DNA from: Liolophura sinensis
Taxonomy: Eukaryota; Mollusca; Polyplacophora; Chitonida; Chitonidae
DNA length: 64,000 nucleotides
NCBI RefSeq assembly: GCF_032854445.1
Contig: NC_088306.1
Location: 4,830,373 to 4,894,372 of the forward strand
Reading direction: 5' to 3'
Shown here one piece after another: positions 27,301 to 39,300 of this stretch; position 1 is the stretch's first letter; every line of letters starts with the position of its first letter. The notes below the pieces were generated by a model. It worked only from the letters and a program-made list of their open reading frames with translations. It had not been told where the DNA came from and did not search any database. Both the position numbers and the translations under genes were made by a program.

Positions 27301-30300
27301 TCTACAGGTACAGCCAGGGGCATGCCATTGTCAAAGTTAGTCAGGACGTAAATTTTTGTACCTTGGTTTCCCTCACCACACCAGCTACAGGTACAGCCAG
27401 GGGCATGCCCTTGTCAAAGTTAGTCTGGACATGTAAATATTTGTACCTTGGCTTCCCTCACCACATCAGCTACAGGTACAGCCAGGGGCATGCCATTGTC
27501 AAAGTTAGACAGGACGTAAATTTTTGTACCTTGGTTTCCCTCACCACACCATCTACAGTTACAGCCTGGAGCATGCCCGTGTCAAAGTTAGTCAGGACAT
27601 AAATTCTTGTACCTTGGTTTCCCTCACCACAAAAGCTACAGGTACAGCCAGGGGCATGCCGTTGTCAAAGTTAGTCACGACATGTAAATTTTTGTACCAT
27701 GCCTCCCCTAACTACACCAGCTACAGGTACAGCCAGGGGCATCCCCTTATCAAAGTTAATCACGTCATGTAAATTTTTGTACCTTGGCTTCCTCCTCACC
27801 ACACCAACTACAGGTACAGCCAGGGGCAATGCCCTTGTCAAAGTTGGACAGGACATGTAAATTTGTGTATCATGGCTTCCCTCACCACACCATCTACAGG
27901 TACACCCAGGGGCATGCCATTGTCAAAGTTGGACAGGACATGTAAATTTGTGTACCATGCTTCCCTCACCACACCAGCTACAGGTACAGCCAGGGGCACG
28001 CCCTTTTCAAAGTCAGTCGGGACATATAAATTTTGTGTACCTTGGGTTCCCTCACCACAACCATCTACAGGTACAGCCAGGGGCATGCCATTGTCAAAGT
28101 TGGACAGGACATGTATATTTGTGTACCATGGCTTCCCTCACCACACCAGCTACAGGTACACCCAGGGGCACGCCCTTTTCAAAGTCAGTCGGGACATATA
28201 AATTTGTGAAACTTGGGTTCCCTCACCCACACCATCTACAGGTACAGCCAGGGGCATGCCATTGTCAAAGTTAGTCAAGACATAAATTTTTGAACCTTGG
28301 TTTCCCTCACCACACCATCTACAGGTACAGCAGGGCATGCCATTGTCAAAGTTGGACAGGACATGTATATTTGTGTACCATGGCTTCCCTCACCACACCA
28401 TTACAGGTACAGCCAGTCGCATGCCATTGTCAAAGTTGGACAGGACATGTAAATGTGTGTACCATGGCTTCCCTAACCACACCAGCTAAAGGTACACCCA
28501 GGGCACGCCCTTGTCAAAGTCAGTCGGGACATATAAATTTGTGTACCTTGGTTTCCCTCACCACACCATCTACAGGTACAGCCAGGGGCATGCCATTGTC
28601 AAAGTTAGTCAGGAAGTAAATTTTTGTACCTTGGTTTCCCTCACCACACCAGCTACAGGTACAGCCAGGGGCATGCCCTTGTCAAAGTTAGTCGGGACAT
28701 GTAAATTTTTGTACCTTGGCTTCCCTCACCACACCATCTACAGGTACAGCCAGGGGCATGCCATTGTCAAAGTTGGACAGGACATGTAAATTTGTGTACC
28801 ATGGCTTCCCTCACCACACCAGCTACAGGTACACCCAGGGGCACGCCCTTTTCAAAGTCAGCCGGGACATATACATTTGTGTACCTTGGGTTCCCTCACC
28901 ACACCATCTACAGGTACAGCCAGGGGCATGTCATTGTCAAAGTTGGACAGGACATGTAAATTTGTGTACCATGGCTTCCCTCACCACACCAGCTACAGGT
29001 ACACCCAGGGGCACGCCCTTTTCAAAGTCAGTCGGGACATATAAATTTGTGTACCTTGGGTTCCCTCACCACACCATCTACAGGTACACCCAGGGGCATG
29101 CCCTTGTCAAAGTTGGACAGGACATGTAAATTTGTGTACTTTGGCTTTCCTCACCACACCAGCTACAGGTACACCCAGGGGCATGCCCTTGTCAAAGTCA
29201 GTCGGGACATATAAATTTGTGTACCTTGGGTTCCCTCACCACACCATCTACAGGTACACCCAGGGGCATGCCATTGTCAAAGTTAGTCAGGAAGTAAATT
29301 TTTGTACCTTGGTTTCCCTCACCACACCAGCTACAGGTACAGCCAGGGGCATGCCCTTGTCAAAGTTGGTAAGAATCAATGCAATCATCTCCAGTGTCTT
29401 TCCCAAACCCATGTCATCGGCTAAGATGCCTGAAATAGAAACAAAAAATGAGGAAGTCACCTTTTCAAAAATTTGGTTAGTAAGTTTGGGCTGGCTGGGT
29501 GATTGTTGTCGTGGTTAGTGAGGAAGGGCTGGCTGGGTGATTGCTGTTTTGGTCAGTGAGGATGAGCTGACTGGGGTGATTGCTATTTTGGTCAGTGAGG
29601 AATGGCTGGCTGGGTGATTGCTGTTTTGGTCAGTGAAGATGAGCTGGCTGGGTGATTGCTGTTTTGGTTAGTGAAGAAGGGCTTGCTGGGTGTTTGCTGT
29701 TTTTGTCAGTGAGGAAGGGCTGGCTGAGTGATTGCTGTTTTGGTCAGCGAGAAAGCACAGATTGGGTGATTGCTGTTTTGCTCAGTGAGGAAGGGTTGGC
29801 TGGGTGATTGCTCTTTTGGTCAGTGAGGAAGGGCTGGCTGGGTGACTGCTGTTTTGCTCAGTGAGGATGAGCTGGCTAGGTGATTGTTGTCTTGGTTAGT
29901 GAGGAAGGGCTGGTTGGGTGATTGGTGTTTTGGTCAGTGAGGAAGGGCTGGCTGGGTGATTGCTGTTTTGGTCTGTGAGGATGAGCTGGCTGGGTGATTG
30001 CTGTTTTTGTTAGTGAGGATGGGCTTGCTGGGTGATTGCTGTTTTGGTTAGTGAGGAAGGGCTTGCTGGGTGATTGCTGTTTTGGTCAGTGAGGATGAGC
30101 TGGCTGGGTGATTGCTGTTTTGCTCAGTGAGGATGAGCTGGCTGGGTGATTGCTGTTTTGATCAGTGAGGAAGGGTTGGCTGGGTGATTGATGTTTTGGT
30201 CAGTGAGGATGAGCTGGCTGGGTGATTGCTGTTTTGCTCAATGAGGAAGGGTTGGCTGGGTGATTGCTGTTTTGGTCAGTGAGGATAAGCTGGCTGGGTG

Positions 30301-33300
30301 ATTGCTGTTTTGGTTAGTGAGGATGTGTTTGCTGTTTTTTGTCAGTGAGGAAGGGCTGCTGGGTGATTGCTGTCTTGGTTAGTGAGGAAGGGCTTGCTGT
30401 TTTGGTTAGTGAGGATGAGCTGGCTGGGTGATTGCTGTTTTGGTTAGTGAGAAAACACAGACAGGGTGACTGCTGTTTTGCTCAGTGAGGAAGGGTTGGC
30501 TGGGTGATTGCATGTTTTGGTCAGTGAGGAAGGGCTGGCTGGGTGACTGCTGTTTTGGTCAGCGAGGATGAGCTGGCTAGGTGATTGTTGTCTTGGTTAG
30601 TGAGGAAGGGCTGGCTGGGTGATTGATGTTTTGGTCTGTGAGGATGAGCTGGCTGGGTGATTGCTGTTTTTGTTAGTGTGGATGGGCTGGCTGGGTGACT
30701 GATGTTTTGGTTAGTGTCAATGGGCTGGCTGGGTGAGTGATGTTTTGGTTAGTGTAAATGGGCTGGCTGGGTGAGTGATGTTTTGGTTAGTGTGAATGGC
30801 TGGCTGGGTGAGTGATGTTTTTGTTAGTGTGGATGGGCTGGCTGGGTGATTGCTGTTTTGGTTAGTGTGAATGGGCTGGCTGGGTGACTGATGTTTTGGT
30901 TAGTGTAAATGGGCTGGCTGGGTGAGTGATGTTTTGGTTAGTGTGAATGGGCTGGCTGGGTGAGTGATGTTTTTGTTAGTGTGGATGGGCTGGCTGGGTG
31001 ATTGATGTTTTGGTTAGTGTGAATGGGCTGGCTGGGTGACTGATGTTTTGGTTAGTGTAAATGGGCTGGCTGGGTGAGTGATGTTTTGGTTAGTGTGAAT
31101 GGGCTGGCTGGGTGAGTAATGTTTTGGTTGGTGTGAATAGGCTGGCTGGGTGACTGATGTTTTGGTTAGTGTGAATGGGCTGGCTGGGTGAGTGATGTTT
31201 TGGTTAGTGTGAATGGGCTGGCTGGGTGACTGATGTTTTGATTAGTGTGAATGGGCTGGCTGGGTGAGTGATGTTTTGGTTAGTGTGAATGGGCTGGCTG
31301 GGTGAGTGATGTTTTTGTTAGTGTGGATGGGCTGGCTGGTGATTGATGTTTTGGTTAGTGTGAATGGGCTGGCTGGGTGATTGATGTTTTGGTTAGTGTG
31401 AATGGCTGGCTGGGTGAGTGATGTTTTGGTTAGTGTAATGGCTGGCTGGGTGAGTGATGTTTTGATTAGTGTGAATGGGCTGGCTGGGTGAGTAATGTTT
31501 TGGTTGGTGTGAATAGGCTGGCTGGGTAAGTAATGTTTTGGTTAGTGTGAATAGGCTGGCTGGGTGAGTGATGTTTTTGTTAGTGTGAATGGGCTGGCTG
31601 GTGACTGATGTTTTGGTTAGTGTGAATGGGCTGGCTGGGTGAGTAATGTTTTTGTTAGTGTGAATGGGCTGGCTGGATGAGTGATGTTTTGGTTAGTGTG
31701 AATGGGCTGGCTGGGTGACTGATGTTTTTGTTAGTGTGGATGGGCTGGCTGGGTGATTGATGTTTTGGTTAGTGTGGATGGGCTGGCTGGGTGACTGATG
31801 TTTTGGTTAGTGTGAATGGGCTGGCTGACTGATGTTTTGGTCTGTGAGGATGGGCTGGCTGGATGAGAGTAATGTTTTGGTTAGTGTGAATGGGCTGGCT
31901 GGGTGACTGATGTTTTTGTTAATGTGGATGGGCTGGCTGGGTGATTGATGTTTTGGTTAGTGTGAATGGGCTGGCTGGGTGAGTGATGTTTTGGTTAGTG
32001 TGGATGGGCTGGCTGAATGACTGTTGTTTGGGTCAGTGTGAATGGGCTGGCTAGGTAATTGATTTGTATACTAGTTACTATGGCTTGGCGAACCCGTACC
32101 TCCATGTACACTCTCGGGCTTCCTATGTGTGCTGATGAAAGTGATGGAGTTGAAGTAGTTTGTTGCCCCTCTTTTCCCAGAACGGTGGAAGAGTCTGCCC
32201 GTTTTTCTCGTGCCATCATCCAGTGTAAAGCCTGCTTCTGATGAGGGTACATCTTTGTCACAATAGCCTGGTGACAAAGGATACACTGATTGAACAACAC
32301 CACCAGCAAATACAGCAAGATATATTTATTTATGAGCTGGATTTGAACACACAGCTTCGGGTGAGAGGCTCCTGGGAAAAAGTGATAAGAGTGTACTGGA
32401 ATATATCAAACCTCTCATTCCATCCTTAAAAACATTGTTTGTTTTGTTGAATTCTTTGATTGTTGTTGTACACCATACTCAAAAGTATTTCCCATACATG
32501 ACGGCAGCCACAATTCTGGTGAGAGGAAACTTGGTAAAGCCTGGATGGAACATTTTACCACGTACAGTAGGAGAGGAAGCCAGCATAATCTAGACTTGAG
32601 CTCCCAGCAGCCTTACTGGTGAGAGGATCCTAGGTAATTGCGCCACGCAGAGGTTTAACCATTTTGGCCACAGAGGCCCCTCTTTCTTTTGGGTATGTCA
32701 ACCATATCAGTAAAAAGTGACGGTAGAGGAATTTTTATTTGCCTGCTTGGTGTTTCATGCCATACTAAACAACATTTCACCTATACCATGGTGTATACAC
32801 ATTATAGTGTGAGGAAAACCAGCTAGAGCCCGATGGAAACCCACGACCATCTGAAGGTTGCTGGCAAACCTTACAACGTATGATCAAAGAAGAACTGTGA
32901 GTCCAGAAGGTTGCTGGGCTCACAGCAACCACATTGATAAGAGGCTCTGGAGTCACTGCATCAAGCTGGCACACTAACCACTCAACCATGGAGGCCCCTT
33001 CCTTTAAATAATAGTTATCTGCAACCAGATTAATCTGTATGGGGAATCATTGATAAGAAGGACAGAGTGTATGACAGATTTTCTCATCCTGCAGAAAATA
33101 TAATTAATTCCAATACACTGGAGAATCGCTTACCGCAGCTGGCTCAGCCTCGATGTCTTATCGCCTTCTTCCAAGTCATCAAACAGTTTGTCCAGTTCAC
33201 CTTTTACCTGAAAGTGTATCCACCAGGTGTAAACAACAACCACTTGCCCTTAGCTGTCAAACAGGGTTCAAATTTCATGGTTTCTTCAATGGTTTTCCAC

Positions 33301-36300
33301 ACTCAAAATCTACATCTTCCCTAGTCTACATTTACATGTATAGAAGCCTGATGCAATTCAAAATGACCTTAATTAAACTTTCACTGTTTCGCATTTGCAT
33401 GGCAATGCGTCAAGCAATTTGAAAGACACTGAAAACCAAATTTTTCCACAAAATATCAGCCAACTACAACTAGTAGCTCAGACTGGTTCTGCAGATTGAA
33501 TATGAAATGTTCCATGCTCAACTATAACGCCTGATTTTGCAGGCTTTGAAAGGCCTGGAAGAGTTACTTCAAAATTACAGGCTTTTCAGGGTTACATACA
33601 AACCCTACCACGAATAATCAATTCAATATCAGTTTATGATTTTTGTAGGCTGCTTCCTGCAGGTTAATCAGGTAGCTTAATTCTTCAACATTTTGAAACA
33701 TTCTCAGAGAACGTTGGGGGTGTAGAGAAATAAGCCTGCAAATTTAGTGACACCAACAAATCATTTTTTGCTGTCATATTCATAATAATGGTATGCATAA
33801 ATTACACTGAAAAAAGTGTTTTAGAGCTTGAAGGAATTCTAGACAGGTCTGTCGGAGCTAACCTCTGCAGGAGTAAGAAAGACACGCCTCGTATCCAGCA
33901 TTCTGTTCAACCCGGCCAAGCTGCCAGCTCCTGACGTGGAGGGACCAAGTTCCTCTATAGACTGCCTAATGTGGAACCCCTGAGCAGTCATTGTGTTGAG
34001 GGTGATGTCTTTGTTCTCCGTCTTCCCCAGAAGGTAAGGTCAACTGGCATGGTGAATTCATTTGTTGCACCGAATGGCACTGTCCTGAAAGCAATGCGAA
34101 TAACGGTCAAAATGATGCTATACTCTGAGGGTTAATTAGGAGGCAGTTATCAGCTACTTCTGTACAAAACTGAGCAGAAAGCCACTAACTCTGACCACAG
34201 CTCCTATTTCACTTCATGTAATTCATTCCCGGGTAGCCTTCTGCTCAGAAAAATAATGAAAGCCCTGTGTACCACTAAGTGAATTGTGGAAAGGAGATGG
34301 GGGGATGGGGAGTGAATGAGTGCTTGGGGCTTAAACATCGTACTTAACAAATTTTATATGCCCTGCCATTAGGCGGAGCGTATCGGTGTAAGTCATAGCA
34401 ATTTTGCCGCTGTGTCTGACCATGTTCGTGTCCGGCGTCCATTTTTTGGTGGATATACACACACACACACAGATCACGATGTATCGTGACTCAACTTTGT
34501 CCATTTTAGCGGTTGTCATGGAAACCACATACCCATTTTCCTTAAATATACTATATAAATAGATATGATTTTGTGTCCGATTTCTCCAGCTGTTTTCTGT
34601 GTAGAGTGTAATATTGGTGGATAGACATATACACAGATGACCTATCACGGCTCACATCTATCAGTTTCCACAGTTGCCATGGTTACCATGAAACGATTTC
34701 ATCTTCGGGCTACAACTCAAACTTTTCTACATAAAGTTTTCATTTGTAGTGGACACATTTGGCCACTTGGGATGAAAATTTCAAACAAATGCATTTGCTG
34801 GGCGTATGCTGTGTTTACACGAACTCTTGTTATGTCACAGGATGACAACGGAGGAGGTGATATTTATTTACTTCTTTGATTAGTGTTTTATGCCATACTC
34901 AAGAATATTTCACTTGTACAACGGCAGTTTAACATTATGGTGGAAGGAAACCAGGGGAAACCCACAACCATCTGCAGGTTGCTGGAGGCCTTCCCATGTA
35001 CAGTCAGAAAGGAAGTCATCATGGGTTGGAGTTGGACTTGAACTCGGCAACATTGGTGAGAGACTCCTGGGAAATTGCACCGCACTAATACACTAAGCAC
35101 AGAGGCCCCTGAGGGGTGGGTGGGCTGGCTCTTGTGTGTTGTAGGTGTGTGTTTGGGTGAGGTGGTATAGAGTAAGACCCATAAAACTAAGAAAGAACAG
35201 ATTACTACCATAGCCAAATCTGTACAGTAATGAAACACATTCATTTTGTTAGTTATATTCATCTCCTTCCTGTTATATATTGGTGACCCAAATCTCCTGC
35301 TTCCACAAACCAAAAACAGTTTCCAACCCAGCTTGCTAATGTTCCATTGGTCCATTCAGAACACAGGACTGGCCAACTTAACCACTGCTGTGACATTACC
35401 AGTGTGGAAATCTATAGCCATTTTCCAAAAGACATAAATCATCAGACTTTGACCTTCAACTTTAACTAACATTTTTAAAGACTTTTCAAAGTTTTAAAAT
35501 GTTTTCACTTTGATTAATTTGATGTTAATAATGTGAGATTTTACATTATCCCACATTACACGAGATACTCCACTTTTTATTGGCCAGCACCGGTCACATA
35601 CAGGGTTCGTACAGGTATATGAAAATGAAATTCAAGGAGTTTTCCAGGAGTTTTTTGTCATTTTCAAGGCTAGTTTAAACATACAATGGTACAATTTATA
35701 AACTATATCTTAAGTCTGAATTATAGATGCTTTCATTTGCATGCATGTAGGCTATATTGAATAGTACGCCTGCTTTTGCAAGAAATATCTGCCCTTCACC
35801 TCTGGAATGCGACACATTCTTTGAACCGGCCTTGGCTCAGTCAAAAAAAAAAATCAACGCCATACATCATTATGCAGGGCTTCCTTCGGGTCAGTGTTTT
35901 TAGTATTTTTTTCAGCCAGTCACTTTATCCACTCATCAGATTTTGTGGTAAATACTATAGCCATACTTCCTTAGCGGCCATTTAATTTTACTTCGGATCC
36001 AAAATAAATAGTTTATTAAGTGGAAAAGTTTAAATTTTTCACAGGATATAACTTCATTCACAGGTGTAACTCTACCTTGATTTATTTCCCTTAATAAGTT
36101 GTTTTTTTTTTTTTTTTCACAATTGGCGACGAAAGGCATCCCACAAAATGCCATGATTTTCATTCATTATTTAACAAAAATTATTTCAACATTTATTTAA
36201 TGTAAGTCAACTTGCAACAATGCAGAACTCCATTTGTAGATTTCTGTCAAGTAATCGCCATACAACTGTGTTGCTGTTGTTTCGCCGAGATGAGGCTGTT

Positions 36301-39300
36301 TGATATGTAGTAAGTGGATTATTTTCATAAGAAAAACTGCGAAAATCTGCTAAACACCTCCTTAAAACTCTCATAGTAGATTTTGTATAATGCTTGTACT
36401 TTTTCTTAAGTAAATAAATTTGTAACCAAAAACATTCCCATTTTTTCAAATTTTAATGCCATTTCAAAAAATTGTTCTAAATTTGGGACAATGGCGAGTG
36501 CGAGCGGAAGACCTGATTATGGGAGAATTATCAGCGAGCTCCCGTAATACAAACTCGGCAGTCAGCAGACAATATTTAAGTTCGGGACAAACTAAGATTT
36601 TCAAGGAGTTTCCAGGAGTATTTGTCTTTTATAAGGACTTTTGTACTTTTCAAGCACTTTCAAGGAGTTTCAAGGACTGTGTTCACCCTGACATATCTAC
36701 TAGGACTAGGTTATCTCCCTTTGTTCGGTTGTGAAGACAACTGTCACATCAGAGGAAGTTAAATGGTATGAAAGGAGGCCTGCATATCTATGCCCCTGTT
36801 GTGAGCAAAACTGGTCACTATTTCTAAATCAAACCCACCCTTTTACTCTAGCAAGGTTGTTGTCCATGACCTCAGCAAGAGCTCTGGCCAGTTCCCGCTT
36901 GATATGTCCCACCTGAACACCATCCACGTTGATCACCTTGACAGCATTAGGGTCGTAACGATTGGCTGGGTCACGCTCTAGAGATACCATCTCTCCGATG
37001 TTCACCTGAAAATAGGGCAACCTTAATGTTAATATGTATATACGATATTTTGGCAGTTTCCAGACAATTCAAACAGTTGTTCAAAAATTATGTACTCTGC
37101 ATGTATTTTAGAGAGCTACTCCAGTTTCATTAGTAACAAAACAGTGGTGTAACTTAATTTCTTTTAGCATCTGCCATCAGGGCTGCCCGCACCTTAGGTC
37201 AGTCCGCCCTCACTGAAAAGGGTCTGCTGTCAGGGCATTTAACAGCCTTAATCTACCTGCCCACAGCCAATGTTCGACAAAGCCAAATATTACCAACTAA
37301 AATGTAGAAGCATAACCATATAATGTAAATTGATCATTCTCCTAGCTTGGTCATACTAGTTCAACTAAATTAAACGCTGACGTCTATAATTTTCAACAAT
37401 TTCTAATATTTACCTGCCTCAACGTTTAATCATTGAATTAAAAACGCCGGTAGGTCCATTCTGGGAGGCACTTTGCAGGACGAAGTGGGCATTTAAATCC
37501 ATTTTGAAAAGGATGCACACGTCGATTTATGGAGTGCATTTAAAAGAATAGGACCTTTATTACCACTCCCACAAGTGTAAATCCATTCCCAAGTCAAAAT
37601 GTTGTTGAAATCCACAGAAATATATCCTTCTCCCTTGTCAAAATAACTTTGTGCTGTCATGGCAAGTCAGGTGTTCTTTAATCTCAGAACCGCATGACAA
37701 AAGATACGGAAATCAACCTAACAAGACAAGACCACAAAAACAGTCTCAAATGACAACTAGCAATGATTTCATCGGTCATGATGGATGTACAATAGAAAGA
37801 ACAATTTGCCGGGTCAGTCGATTCTGAAGGTTCCAGTCAAGGCTTGCAGATATCATGTGCACATCTGCTTTGTTATCCAGGTTTTCTGCCTGTGGCCTCA
37901 CAAAAAACCCCAGATTTTGGATGCACCTAATGCGTCGCGTGTGCACAGAGTGATATTGAAAAGAAAAAATAAACACTTTATCAGGTTTTCTGCATGTAAC
38001 TAGTCTAAAATTGATTGAAACTTACAGGAGTGATCAAAAAGACCCATCTCTTCTCAGTCCACATTAGAAATCAGAGTGTGCCGCTGTTTTGGAGTGGATT
38101 TAATGGCCAACTTCGTTTGGCAAAGTGCCTACATTACGAATTGATTTCCAGAAATTTTTGAAAGCAGACCTCTACGTTTAATTAACTGAACTGTAGTCAT
38201 ACAACCTTTTACGATCAGATGATAGAAAATCGGTGGCTTTACCTTTGTTTGGATTTTTCGGGAGTAAATTCATTAGAAAACGGTGCACGCCACAAAATTG
38301 CAGCTTCTCCTTAGCAATGGATTTGATGTTAAAAATACAAACTCTCCCGTGCCCTGTTTTCTCGTGCTGGATGTATGCATCGTGGTTACTGTACCACAAA
38401 GAAGCGACTCATGGAGAACATAGAAACCTCCATCACCCACAGGTGGAACTCTTGTGTGGTAGAGGCACGTTTGTTGAGTTAACATCAACAACAGAAGAGT
38501 AAACGGGTAACGCGTGACATCTATCAGACATTTTACAAGCTGAATTCATTTGTAAAGGAGAAAATGGTCGTCAAGAAATAGTGGCTGCCCGATGGGGCAG
38601 GCTACATGAGCCTATAACATGCCCGCAGCTATATTTGCCTGCATTTGGCATGCCAGTTACACCAGTTGAAGTTACACCACTGCAATACTACAATTTCTTT
38701 TAAATTGATATAGATTCTTATGGAATAGAACTTGCACATTGTTTTAAAAAAGACCCATGACAAGTAGCACTATTTATTAACCTTTAAGCGCAAAGGTCAG
38801 GGCAAAAAATGACAAGTCAAAACCTGTCAACTGCGACAGGTAAGACTTTTGAATCATTTCTAACCCTAACAAGTAGTATAACTCTGAGAACAGAATGTCT
38901 CATTTTGGCTCTATATTTTGGTACATAAAATTGTTTTTTCATTGTTCTCAGTACAACACAGTGAAGAGTTAACCACTGACATTTCAACATAGCTTCATTT
39001 TAGCTTAATATTTTGGTTCTCAAACTCAGTCCTTCATTTTTTTCAGTTTCACTGGTTCAACACAGTGGAGATTTAACCACTGATATTTCAACATTTCATA
39101 GCTTCATTTTGACTTGATATTTTGGTACATAAAATTGGTTTTTCATTGTTCTCAGTACAACACAGTGAAAAGTTAACCACTGATATTTCAACATAGCTTC
39201 ATTTTAGCTTAATATTTTGGTTCTCAAACTCAGTCCTTAATTTTTTTCAGTTTCACTGGTTCAACACAGTGGAGATTTAACCACTGATATTTCAACATTT

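Noticed and set aside
25726-29518. Plus-strand ORFs of type VGTYKFVYLGFPHHTIYRYS
   Set aside because: These are antisense readings of copies of HLTF exon 6 and its intron; unit length near 85 changes frame from unit to unit.
34430-34700. Tandem duplication around TTGGTGGATA and CACACAGAT words
   Set aside because: Two loosely similar segments about 180 bp apart are too diverged to call without alignment.
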